Shown piece by piece: positions 26,540 through 37,287 of a stretch of DNA of 64,000 bases. The number at the start of each line of letters is the position of its first letter. Position 1 is the stretch's first letter. The notes beneath the pieces are model-generated. The model searched no databases. It had not been told where the DNA came from and saw nothing but the letters and a program-made list of their open reading frames with translations. The stretch lies in contig WNYE01000024.1 in the NCBI GenBank assembly GCA_021396245.1, positions 371,959-435,958 of the forward strand. The letters run 5' to 3'. This stretch comes from Sporothrix humicola. Taxonomy: Eukaryota > Ascomycota > Sordariomycetes > Ophiostomatales > Ophiostomataceae. A program made the translations under genes and the position numbers.

Positions 26540-28975
26540 ATGTCGTCCGACTCACAAGAATCACCGCCGCCGCCGGCATTCAACCCGGATCCTCTGCTGT
26601 ATCCTGCCCTGATGAATCCCCGATACACAGACGATAGTTTTGGTAAGAAGACGCTTGTCGGCGCCGACGGGCTGCTCCATTTCGGCATTCTACGCCTGAT
26701 CATCGTACACGATGACGTGCTGGCGCTGCACGAGTTTTTTCGAGCGAGACCAGACCTGTTGGCAAAGGAAGTGTGGTGCAGCCCCCGCTATGGCCATGGC
26801 ATCAGCTCCATTGCCTCGGCCGTGTCCAGGGGCAGCATGGACTGCCTGCATGCCATGCTGGAGTACAAAGAAAAGGCGCTGCGGGAGGCGGGTGACGACG
26901 TGTCGTCTTCCGACTTATTGCAGGAGGCCATTCGGGTTGCGCACATGCCGTATGCCTGCCACGCCATTAGTCCCGAGCTCTTGGGATTGCTGCTGGAGCG
27001 CGACGCCGGCACCGATAAAGTCAATACCGAGCGGACCCGCCACGAACATAACTCGCTTCTTGCTCTAGCGGCCGTCGCCCACTCGGATTTGCGCTACATT
27101 AAGAACATGCCAAAGAACTGGGGAAGGCCGAGCACGCTGCGACTGGCCACTCTCGGCGAAGACGAAGTGGCCATGCGGCTGGTGGCCTGTTTTCGGCTGC
27201 TGTTCAATGCAGGCGCCGACCCAGCAGCCGTCCGCCCGTGTTTGTACGACAAGTTCTGCCACGAAATGTACCGGTCGGCCTCGGCCCGGGCCGACATTGG
27301 TGCCATCGGCCACAGAAATGCCCTTGTTCTGGCGCTGGAGCGGGCCGGCACGCCGTTTGTCCCCGAACAGGCCGACTCGTTCGAGGCTGTGCTGGACGTT
27401 CTGTTGGAGAAGGAGAGCGGAATCGATGTGCACCAAGGCGCCATTCTGCCGACAGCCGCTCTGGACGGGACGGGGCCTTCTGGGTACATTTATTCATCGG
27501 AAAAGCCATCGAGATGCGACCCGGATGTGTTTCCAGAAGAGATGGAGAGATCAGAGGAGAAGACAGACGAGGAGACAAAGGAGTTGGCAGACGAAGGGAC
27601 AGACGAGAAACCAGAAAAGTTTGTGGTGGACGAAGAGCCTGCGTCCGAAGTCGTAGGTCAGCCAGACTCGACCGCATCTGCTGTGGAGATGTTGTTTGGC
27701 AACGAAACCGACACGGCCACAGAAAACAAATCTGTCGATGGCAATGCCGCCAACGAGAACCAAGACGGGCCTAGAGACCGTGAGCAAGCCTACCACGATG
27801 GTTTCTACAATGAGGAATACGACGATCATCTCTGGGCCACGGAATACGACTCGGACGACCGGCCACTCGGCATGCCCTACATACACCTGGGCGAGCTGGC
27901 CTACGTGACGCCTCTCGCCGTCGCCGCCCTCCACTACAACGTCCCGGGCATCAAGAAGCTTCTGGCGCTGGCCAAGGAGGACGAGAATGGTAAGCGGAGG
28001 ACAGATTTCACACAGGACCTCGTCAACCCTGTTTGTCCGGATCCGAATCTGAGCAACCTCGATATCCTCCCCATGCGCCCCATCCACGCTGCGGCCGTCG
28101 GCCTTGTCCGCAGCAAACACTGGGGGCCGCCCATCCAGCAGCATTTCCGACACATTGCTCCGGAACGGGGCCTACCCATGCTCGTCAAGGCCGCCATAGA
28201 CGCCGAGGCATACAAACGATACGCCGACGAGACGGCCGGAACGCTGCGCCTGTTGACCGACGATCCCGAAATCTGCAAGGCCACCATCAACTCGACACAC
28301 AAAGGGTACACACCCCTCCACCTCTGTGCCCGTTTCGACCGTATCCCCATGCTCAAAGTACTTTTGGACCGCGGCGCCGACCCGTCCATTCCGCTGCCGC
28401 CATACGAGGACAAGGACAACACTGGTGACAATCACAATGCCCGCCCGCTCCGCAACACCGTCTTTTTCCACACATTTGTGCTCTCCCTGCCGCGTCTTTT
28501 TATCAAGAGGGAGGCTCCCTTCCACACGGCCTGCCATCTCACGGTCGAGCACGAGGTCAACATGCACCATTTTTTGAAGGCCCTCTTGCGTCGGCCATAC
28601 GACGACGAAGATGACGACACAAAAAAAGAAACGGCCGAGCAAAAAGCGGCCCGCGAAGCCATTGTCAACGAGCCCGACGACGACGGCAACACCGCCCTCC
28701 ACTGGGCCATGGGCTTTGGTCTGCCCCATACGGCCAACGCCCTCATGCGGCACGGCGCCCGTTTAGACCAGCACAACAACGCCGGCGAACTGCCCAGGCG
28801 CGGCGTTATGCCGACCACAACTCGCCGCAGGACGAATTGGTCTGTTCATGAAGCACTAGTCAGGCCATGGAAGCGCGCCGAGGGCACGTCGTACCATTTT
28901 TTAAGGCGATCAAGGACAGGGCGGGCGTGGAGAGTTGGTAATAGGAGAGTAACGAGACAAGCGAGTACTCTTTGA
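26540..28975 (+). CDS. Ankyrin-repeat protein, possibly frameshifted at the end
   Basis: 811 aa from ATG 26540 (MSSDSQESPPPPAF), preferred over an in-frame Met 156 nt upstream whose leader is Ser/Pro/His rich. Clear ankyrin repeats are GYTPLHLCARFDRIPMLKVL (about 585-615) and GNTALHWAMGFGLPHTANAL (about 713-745); weaker repeats occur earlier (LLERDAGTDKVN, LLFNAGADPAAV). An acidic, Glu/Lys/Asp-rich insert spans about 330-430. The last 60 residues become Arg-rich and unlike the rest, while another frame from 28792 continues naturally to a stop at 28849-28851. Likely a protein-binding scaffold; partner unknown. Confidence 0.75.
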   Translation: MSSDSQESPPPPAFNPDPLLYPALMNPRYTDDSFGKKTLVGADGLLHFGILRLIIVHDDVLALHEFFRARPDLLAKEVWCSPRYGHGISSIASAVSRGSMDCLHAMLEYKEKALREAGDDVSSSDLLQEAIRVAHMPYACHAISPELLGLLLERDAGTDKVNTERTRHEHNSLLALAAVAHSDLRYIKNMPKNWGRPSTLRLATLGEDEVAMRLVACFRLLFNAGADPAAVRPCLYDKFCHEMYRSASARADIGAIGHRNALVLALERAGTPFVPEQADSFEAVLDVLLEKESGIDVHQGAILPTAALDGTGPSGYIYSSEKPSRCDPDVFPEEMERSEEKTDEETKELADEGTDEKPEKFVVDEEPASEVVGQPDSTASAVEMLFGNETDTATENKSVDGNAANENQDGPRDREQAYHDGFYNEEYDDHLWATEYDSDDRPLGMPYIHLGELAYVTPLAVAALHYNVPGIKKLLALAKEDENGKRRTDFTQDLVNPVCPDPNLSNLDILPMRPIHAAAVGLVRSKHWGPPIQQHFRHIAPERGLPMLVKAAIDAEAYKRYADETAGTLRLLTDDPEICKATINSTHKGYTPLHLCARFDRIPMLKVLLDRGADPSIPLPPYEDKDNTGDNHNARPLRNTVFFHTFVLSLPRLFIKREAPFHTACHLTVEHEVNMHHFLKALLRRPYDDEDDDTKKETAEQKAAREAIVNEPDDDGNTALHWAMGFGLPHTANALMRHGARLDQHNNAGELPRRGVMPTTTRRRTNWSVHEALVRPWKRAEGTSYHFLRRSRTGRAWRVGNRRVTRQASTL

Positions 28976-29951
28976 AGAATATCTCTTTGATGACCATCTC
29001 AAAAAAAATTATTTAACTTCGTGAATTAAGTAATTTTAATTTTCTTTTCTTTTCATCTTTTTTTTTTTTTTTTTTTTTTTTAAACCTTGTTAAAAAATAT
29101 AAACAAAGATAATTTATAAATAAGCTCTTCTTTTTCGTCATAGTTTTTGTATTTATTCAAGTTTTTATTCCCAGTGAATACAAAGTAAATATGTACGTGG
29201 TGAATACTGGTAGATACTACTGCGTATCCGTTGAACACAATTTTGATACATCTCATTGATGAAAAATCAAATAAAGGAAAGTCAAACATTAAACAGCTAG
29301 ACAAGATTTCACCGTTCTCTTCCAAACGAATCCTACGACTCAGAATGATCAAAACTGTACTCATAGGTAAATACGAGCACGCTCAGGTGCATCCTTGTCA
29401 AGTGTGTTCTTGGCATGTCAATCATCTTGTACTTTTGGCCAGCATCTTTTGGAGATTTTGTGCAATTTCTAACGAGTTAACCTTAACGTGACTTCTCCAC
29501 TGAAATTGGTCATGGCAGGCGAAAAAACAAGGTGAAGAGGCAGTAGACTGACCAAAAAAACAGGAGAAAGAGATGAAGAAAACGTGAGGACAGGGAAGAG
29601 AAGTGGAAAAGACAAGGCAAAAAACAGCGATCGAGGCGATCGAGGCGAGCCTGCCCTATGATGTTGACAAAAGAAGATTGACAAGAATTATTGATAAATT
29701 GATGATAGATTGCTTTGTGTTTCTATGCAAGAAAATTGGAAAGTAAAAAAGAGAAATGGCTATGAACAAAAGAGATCAAGACAAATGAAAATGAAGGGTA
29801 AAAAAGAAGAAAAGAAAAGAAAATCAACAAAATCAACCAAATAAAAAGAAATCCAATCCTGACGCCCGACCCGTGTGTGACTCCACGACGCCTTGTTAAA
29901 TATTATGATTACACCCTCCCCTTTTGTTTTGTTTTCGTCCACTCTTCACGA
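28976..29951. other. Intergenic, AT-rich, poly-T
   Basis: 976 bp without a gene. A T22 run lies at about 29060-29081, and AT-rich sequence surrounds it. It separates the ends of two convergent genes and so contains two terminators. Confidence 0.4.
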
Positions 29952-31141
29952 CTACTTTGGCGCCGCCGCCTTGGCCTTGGACTGCAGCTCGACAAACGAG
30001 TACCATGCCGCGCCCGCCAGCGACACCAGCATGCCCACGCCGTTGGTGAAGCCGATCGTGACGTTGAAAAAGACAATACCCAGCAGCACTGTCAGGCACT
30101 GCTTGACGTTGCCGCAGACGGTCATTGTGAGCGCGCCGGCGGCCTTGTTGGCCGTGAACGAGGAAACGTTGAGGGCAAAGGCCAGGACGCCGTTACCCAG
30201 CAGGGCCAGGGCCATGCTGAGGGGCGAGTCGCCGACGGCACGTGCGGCGACAGCGGCGCCAGCCGGGACTGCGGGGGTGGCGGGCGTGCCCGTGGCGCCG
30301 GCAATGGCGCCCGAGAGCTCACCAGAGATCCAGGCGATCAGCAGGGCCTGGAAGAAGGCGAGCGGGGACATGCGCATGAGGGTCTCCATGGGCGAGAGCT
30401 TGAGGGAGCCCGTCATGATGCGGTTGGTGGCAATCGTCTTGGCGACGGCCAGCACGACGCCCAAGAAAGTCAGCAAAAAGCCGGCGAGCGTAAAGTAGTA
30501 TTCGCCGTATGTGGTCATGCCGACGCCGAGGACGATGGGGATCAGCGACAGGTACGTCTCGGCCGAGTAGCTGCGGCCAAAGAACATGCGGTAGGTGGCG
30601 ACGGTGAAGACGGGGGTGGTAGACCGCATAATCTGGTGGAACGGGACGGACACCATGGCCCTGCACACGTGGGTGGTTAATAACAATAGTCGTGAGGGGT
30701 TGGGGGAGCCAATGTCGACGAGAGTACTCACAGGGACACATTCGAAATGGCAATGTTGACGGTAAACAGGACCGAAAACGCCAGCAGGGTCATCTCCTCG
30801 TTCCAGTTGAGCTGTGTGCGCGTGATGGTGCCGCGCATCCTCAAAATGTAGCAGCCGATTGAGGCCGAGCCCGTGTGCAGCGCCGTCAATAGCCACGGAT
30901 GCGGGAACTTGCCCAGGATCAGCTTGTTGTAGATGGTGAGGGCGACATTGCACAGGAAATAAAAGCCGAGCTGTGTCAGTTTCGAGCGCGTCGAGATCGT
31001 GTCCTCGACAATCGGTTGTGCGCCGGCGCCGGCCGACAGCAGGCCGCTTTCTTTCACGAGGTTTTTGTCGTCGAGCTGGCTCTCGAGATCGCGGAGGTCG
31101 TCGGGGTCGTGCTGTGGCACGAGCTGATGTGTTGACGGCAT
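29952..31141 (-). CDS. Triose-phosphate/nucleotide-sugar-type transporter (TPT/SLC35)
   Basis: Two exons: 31141-30732 and 30660-29952, with a 71-nt intron (GTGAGT...GTGCAG); 372 aa. After a hydrophilic N-terminus come about ten hydrophobic segments. TPT-family blocks are visible: LTIYNKLILGKFPHPWLLTALH, SVLFTVNIAISNVSL|AMVSVPFHQIMRSTTPVFTV, VLGVGMTTYGE and NVKQCLTVLLGIVFF. These proteins exchange phosphorylated sugars or nucleotide sugars across organelle (mostly Golgi/ER) membranes. Substrate cannot be assigned. The splice restores the conserved run through the second pair of helices, so the model is secure. Confidence 0.88.
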
Positions 31142-32045
31142 GGTGGAGTGGGTGTGTGTGGTTGTGTGAAGGAGGGAGAGAGAGAGTCGAGCACAGGTAT
31201 TGTACTCAGTATCGTGTGTCGTCGGGTCGTGTGTCTGGTTGTATCGTCTCTTTGATTTCGTCTCGCGTGCTCGTCAGAGGGAAAGGGTAGATGCAAGTAA
31301 AAGAAAGAAGGGAAGCAAGAAAGAAAGTAAGCGAGCGGAGGAAAAGGTAACGAATGTCGTGGGTCGGGCTGCAGAATAATCTATTTTCGATATCGATCAG
31401 ATCTCTTGAGGAGCGAGTGTGTCTAACTGTCTGGAGTCTTCCTTTTGAGCAAGTATCATATTTCGCGTTCTTTTTCGCGCCCCTTTTTTCACGATACTCG
31501 GGAGTCGGGCACAGCAGTGCTTATATTGGGCAGGTACAAGTGGAAGTAAGCGTCGACGGTAAGAGCAGGTGTAATGGCAAGTGCGAGTGTAAGCTAGGTC
31601 GGTACGAAGTACGGAGTACACAGCTCCTGGTACAAGTACTTATCCTTGCTCCTTCCTGCAGTGGTGGGCCAAGTCACTCTTGGGTCTTGGAATCTCTTTG
31701 AAGGAAGGAAGTGGGTGTGGGCGTGTGTGTGCTGGTGTGTGAGTGTCTGGTTTTGGGGAGCAGATACGAGGGGGATCTTTCCTGAAAAGGAAAAGGCGGA
31801 TACGACGGCACTCTGTGGAAATGGTCTTGGGAAAGTCTTGGAAGGAGCGACTGTGGACTGAGTGTGGTGCATTATTTTATTTCTTATTTTCCATTTGCAT
31901 TTGCTTTCTACAAGTACTCCTATTTCACTATTTGACTGGCCGGTCTTGTCTGTCTCAGGGAGTTCCTGCGTTCGTCAGTCCTTCATCTCTCTCTCTGATA
32001 TCTCTGAACTCTCCCTAAACCTCTGATCACTGCCAATCTGCAGTG

Positions 32046-32076
<31 letters not shown>

Positions 32077-34193
32077 CTAACAAGCAGTGATTGTCCTGCC
32101 CGCCAATCTGTCAATCATTTTGATCATTTTTGCCCATTTTTGCGTGTTGGTCTGGGCCGCTTCGATTTTTGCAGAAATTTGGATCTCGGTCGACGTGGGT
32201 GCCACTCTTTTCTTCTTTCTGGGAGCCCGGCTCGCCTGGTTCTGATTTGGCCTGGCTCGTCTGAATTTCTTGGCAAAGATATGCATAATAGGATTTGGTG
32301 GGAGCCAAAGTGACAGGGGGTCCTGCACGAGCCTGAAAACATGCGCTATTACGAAGAGAGGATTTGAGGGACATTTGGATGGGCGATAGGGAGCCCACAG
32401 GGGAATGGGCGCTGGGATTGTTGGCGTGCAGGGCAAGAGCGAGCGACAGCGAGGACACGAAAAGGACAACAGGGTAACAGCACGTCAGCAGTCGAGCTCG
32501 TATGCGTGTGTTTTGCCATCGCCTGTCGCCTCGCTTTTTGGTCTCTGGCCTCTGTCTGGAGCTGATTATTCGTTCAGCCGCTTGGACGGATGTTTGCATA
32601 CGAGGCAACACGAGCCGCAGTCATCGTCGCCGCCTTCGTCTTCGTCTTCACTGTTGCAATCGTAACAGTCGTCTCAGTCAAGGTCGACGCGGCCATCTAA
32701 GGGAAATGACAATCCTGCAGAGACCCGACCTTTGTCCATTTTGTCATTTTTGTCATTTCGCACCAGCCACTGCTCCTTTGTCATCCCCTATTTTTTCGGT
32801 GTTTTCTCATGCTGTCCCCCTTTTCTCCCTTTCCTTCCTTCCTTCGCAGGTGTTTTTGAGTGCTGTTCCCCTGCACCTTCCCGCTGCCAGACGGCGATTA
32901 CTACGTCGCGTTACAATGGCATGCCTGCCAAGAGTCTCCGCCCTACATGAAAGGCGGACGTGCGGTGCGTGGGATTTGGGTGCGAAAAGCCGCCAAAAAA
33001 GGCTCCAAAAAAAGGTGGCCGACTTGGGCAAGGATTGTCAGCCCAGACACCTCGACAGCAAAGGCTCAACGGGGGGCAAGGAACAAGGATGAGCATGACG
33101 AGGGACCACAGTTTACGTTTGTCCCTGTCTGGAATGCACGATAAACTGCATGCGGCCAGTGTTTGGTGGATTTTCGGAGAGCCTTCTGTATTTTAGCGTT
33201 TTAGTGGGGTTCGTGTCAAGATTACAGCGACATTGGGCCCTTTGGCGCTGACTTTGGAATGTCTCACCCCTTTTTTGGTGGGATTATCTTGTCGTTTTTT
33301 TTTTTCTTCTTTTTTTCTTCGGCCCCCTACAATTTCAGTGCAAGCGCTAATAGGAGTAGAAGAGACGCAGAGACAGCGGGAACTTGCTCGTAGTGTGACT
33401 TTGGTGGCGGTTGCGAGCGTCAAACTGTCGATTTGTTAGCCCAGAAAGACTGTCAAAAAGCCAAATTTTGGTGCCTAGCGGGTTCAGAGGCTACTCGGGC
33501 AAACCGGGGCCGGTGCAAATCGTCACTGCCACCAAATCCTCACCTTATCTCTCTCCTCGTAACTTTGCCTTCCTTCCCTTCTTGGCGATTCGGGCTTTTC
33601 CCTTTTCGTGACCTTGTGTCCCTTTCTTGATTTTTTGACCTTTCGACCTTTTGACCTTTGACATCGTCTGTCCTTTCCTCCCTGTTTGCATCGTCATTCA
33701 TTCTTCACTTTTCTTCTTTCTTCTTCTTGGGCTCCTGGGCGTTTATGGTCTGCAGAGTCCTTAGTCTTTCGCTTATCTGATCTCTGCTTTTTGAGATCTC
33801 TTCGTTTCTTACTTTTCTCCTTTTATCGACCGCTTTGATCCTCGATCTTCGATTCTTCCTCCTCGAAATCTGGATCCTCGATTTTTGTTGCTTGATTTGA
33901 TACGATATCTTACGCTCTCACGCTCGTTTAATTCTCCGTCGCTACCTTTACTTCTTCCTCTCTGACCTGTTCATTCCTCTCTCACACCTTTCGATTTACT
34001 TCTTACTCTTCTTCCTTCCCATTTCTTCCCTTTCTTCCATTTCTTCTGTGTGTTTGTTCGTTTCCATTCCTTCTCTTCTCACGACAAACTCCTCCGCTGC
34101 GACATAACCACGAGGTCGAACACGATCAGATCGCATAAGAATCGACAGGAAGGAACCGAAACACAACCAACGACCACCAGATCGACCGCCACC
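31142..34193. promoter_or_regulatory. 3-kb divergent intergenic region
   Basis: No convincing coding frame. Contents: purine-rich stretch near 31290-31340, a T28 run at about 32047-32074, and a long pyrimidine-rich tract (about 33540-34090) leading to the start at 34194. That CT tract is probably a promoter plus long 5' UTR. The remaining 2 kb is unexplained. Confidence 0.4.
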
Positions 34194-35204
34194 ATGCGAT
34201 CACCAGCCGTCTTCCAGCGGCTCGTCATCTTTGCCTTTGTCGGCACGCTGCTGGTCGCGCTGACCGTCTACCAGCGCGACCGGCTGAGTGCCGGCGTCGG
34301 CAGCGTTGTCGAGACGGTCAAGACCACGGCATCCAAGACCAAGGAAGCCGCCAGCAAGAACCTGCCGTTTACACGCCCGACGCCCAAAGACGACTACATT
34401 TCGGTATGCCTGGCCGTTAAGGACCAGCGCCTGGATCTGCCCGAGTTTTTGCGGCACCATTACTACAACATGGGCGTCGGCCATTTCTTTATTATGGACG
34501 ACGGCTCGAACCCGCCGCTGTCGGAGATGACGGACGAGGAGCTGTCCATCCCCCGCGACGCCATCGAGTTCCACTACTTCCGGCCCGACGAGCACGTCAA
34601 GTGGATGCAGTACACCATGTACAACACATGCAACAAGCTGGCGCACAACAGCACGACGGTCAACACGACGTGGATGGCCTTTATCGATGCCGACGAGTTT
34701 ATCGACGCCCCGGGCCCGCAGACGCTCCGCGAAATCCTCGAGGACTTTGAGCGCATCGAGGCCATTGGCGGCGTCGCCCTGAACTGGCGCGTCCACACCT
34801 CGGGCGGCCACCTGACGCGCCAGCCGTCGGTCATCTCGGCCTTCACCGAGTGCATCTATGATGATCCGGCCCACAACGGCAACGGCACCAACAACCGCCA
34901 CGTCAAGTCGATTGTGCGCATCAAGGACATGATCCAGCCGCGCGACCCGCACTCGTTTATCCTGAAGGAGGGCCACATTACGGTCGGCGAGAACGGCGAC
35001 AAGGTCGACTCGTTCCTGCGGGCACCCATCACGCGCGACAAGCTCGCGATCCACCACTACGCGGTCAAGAGCAAGGCCGAGTACGAAGAGAAGATGAACC
35101 GCGGCAGCGGCATGTCCAACCACAAGGGCTGGGAAGTGTGGGACAAGTACGAGGGGATGCCCCACGAGAAGTGTGACGAGATGCTTCGGTGGGCGAATAC
35201 ATGA
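34194..35204 (+). CDS. GT92/GT2-like glycosyltransferase, type II membrane
   Basis: 336 aa from ATG 34194, chosen for its strong context (GCCACCATGC) and the signal anchor that follows directly (LVIFAFVGTLLVALTVYQ). The catalytic domain opens DDYISVCLAVKDQRLDLPEF and continues FFIMDDGSNPP and AFIDADEFID, whose DxD supplies the metal/nucleotide-sugar site; HHYAVKSKAEYEEK is a further family block. This is the DUF23/GT92-related Glyco_tranf_2_4 group. Likely Golgi, modifying glycans or lipids; acceptor unknown. Codon use is highly biased to C/G. Confidence 0.85.
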   Translation: MRSPAVFQRLVIFAFVGTLLVALTVYQRDRLSAGVGSVVETVKTTASKTKEAASKNLPFTRPTPKDDYISVCLAVKDQRLDLPEFLRHHYYNMGVGHFFIMDDGSNPPLSEMTDEELSIPRDAIEFHYFRPDEHVKWMQYTMYNTCNKLAHNSTTVNTTWMAFIDADEFIDAPGPQTLREILEDFERIEAIGGVALNWRVHTSGGHLTRQPSVISAFTECIYDDPAHNGNGTNNRHVKSIVRIKDMIQPRDPHSFILKEGHITVGENGDKVDSFLRAPITRDKLAIHHYAVKSKAEYEEKMNRGSGMSNHKGWEVWDKYEGMPHEKCDEMLRWANT

Positions 35205-35419
35205 GAGTGCGAAGCAGTGAGATGTGGTTTCACGAAGTGGAGGGAACGGAGATGCTACGATAATACATAATACCAGCGATGCAATTTACAGCGATAATGA
35301 TAATTTCAGTTTATATTTTCTCATTTTCTCATTTTCTCACTACTCTCGCCACTTTCTACGAATACAATTTTTTTATGTAATGTGTACATATTAGTGATTC
35401 GCGATTTCTTTGCAAATTG

Positions 35420-37287
35420 TAAGTGACCCACCCTACTTTTAGACCACCCCCCTCTTTGGACCACCCACGAAGAAAAAAAAGAAAAAAAAAGCAAAACTTC
35501 AAAAATCAATGAAAAATGCATTTTTAATCAGAAAATCATGTACTATGGCTCTTCTTATTCCTCTTCTTCGTTGCTATCATCTAACAAATCCACTACTTCA
35601 CTTATTGTTAATTTCGCTTTTTGAATGTGTTAAATAGTGGCGAATTTCGAATTTGGGTTTGTTATTACTTTTTTTTTTTTTTTTGGCTGTAGTTATTTTA
35701 TTTTTTTTTTTAAAACTTTAACTTTACGTTTTAAAGTTATATTTTTATAAACCTTTTCGTTATAACTTTTACGAATTTTTTAGAAAAAAATCCGGTATGT
35801 AAACGAAGGTTTATCTTTTTGTTAAAATTTATTAATTTAAAAAGTTAAATCGTAAGACTTTTTAAGCGTCGACTATATTGTTAAAAGGTTATAAAAAGTA
35901 ATATTAAAGAATGTTTTCGATAAGTTAAATTCGATGATATTCGAATTATTTAACGTTGATGGTGTGTTATTGGATAAAAGTATAAAACGGTTAGTTAATA
36001 GTTTTAATTTATTAATAAGTTAAAGACTGGTAGAAACTTAATTACTTTTGTAATTTTTGTATATAATTATAACTTTTCGTATATTATAATAAGTTTTTAA
36101 AAAAGTTTTTTTGTTAATAAATACGTTTTTTTCGTTAATAATATTTTTTTTTATTTTTTTTCGAAAAGTTATTTTTAACGGCGAAAAAATAATTAAATTT
36201 AAAGGTTAAAATACGTAAAAAGCGTAAAAAAGTAAAAAAAAAAAAATAAATATTATTTTCGAAATAAAAACGTATAAATTTATTTATTTTATAATTACTA
36301 TAACCGTTAACAATTAATAAACGTGCGTTTTATAGCCGAAAAAAGTATAAATATAATAAAAATATATTACGAAATTACGTTACGTTTATTTTATTTATTA
36401 TTTACTTGTTTTTTATTATATTAAATTACTAAGACTTAAATTTATTTAATTTATTTAAAAACTATTATTATTAAACCGATTTACTTTTAAAAATAATTAA
36501 AAAAAAAATAATTTACCGGTTAAAAAAATATATTCGATTATAAAAGTTTAAATACGATTATTAACGTATTTTTTTCGAATATTCGTCTTTTTAATAATAC
36601 TAAAAATATAAAAAACGTCTCCTTAACTTAAAAAAAACTTAATTTCGTCTATATTCTATTTATTCTTTAACTTAATTACCCGTATCTTTAAAATAAATAA
36701 ACGACGAAACTAAATCTTAATTACGTTAATAAATACCTCGTTAATCTTTTTTACGTTAATAAATTTACTCTTTTATACCTTTATTATTAAATTTTAACGT
36801 AAAAAAACTATTAACTAATTTTTTTTAAGTATAAAAAGTTAATTTAAACACTTAAAAAAACTAACAACAATTACTTTAACTTAACTATACGTAAAAAATA
36901 AACTTAAAACTCCTTAAACATAAATTTAACTTACCAACTACTTTTTTTATATTATAAAAAACTTTTAATATAATTTAAACGCAAAATAACACGGTTATAT
37001 ACCTTTAACGCGGTTAAAAAGTGTAAATCACGGTATTCCGTAAAAAAAAATACTTTTCGAAAAAAAAAACCGCCTATTATAACATTAAACACCATAACGA
37101 TTTTTTCTTCGGTGTATTCGTACATTACCTAAAAACGAATATTATCAAAAAAAATAAAGGTTATGCGATTTTTTTTGAATTACTTACATTGTTTTTGACT
37201 TTTCGCGTTTGTGTTGAAATGTGTAGATGAAAGAATTTTCGAGTGGTCCAAAATAGGGGGTGGTCTAAAAGTAGGGTGGGTCACTTA
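35420..37287. mobile_element. RIP-mutated Tc1/mariner (Fot1/pogo-like) transposon
   Basis: Ends are inverted repeats: left AGTGACCCACCCTACTTTTA (from 35422) and the matching right end finishing TAGGGTGGGTCACT (to 37285), alike for about 45 bp. TA flanks both ends (35420-35421 and 37286-37287), the target duplication of Tc1/mariner elements. The 1.86-kb length fits Fot1-type elements, which encode a DDE transposase. The interior is extremely AT-rich, CpA and TpG are nearly absent while CpG remains, and neither strand has a frame of 60 codons, so it is dead. Assignment to Fot1/pogo rests on TIR style, TSD and size only. Confidence 0.8.

Noticed and set aside
32047..32074. Long poly-T run, also at 29060 and 40908, and poly-A at 23730
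   Set aside because: Simple homopolymers; considered as retroposon tails but no adjoining element or target duplication was seen.
34200..35165. 321-codon minus-strand frame
   Set aside because: Mirror of the GT92-like gene, for the same codon-bias reason; Val/Arg/Ala-rich and without a domain.
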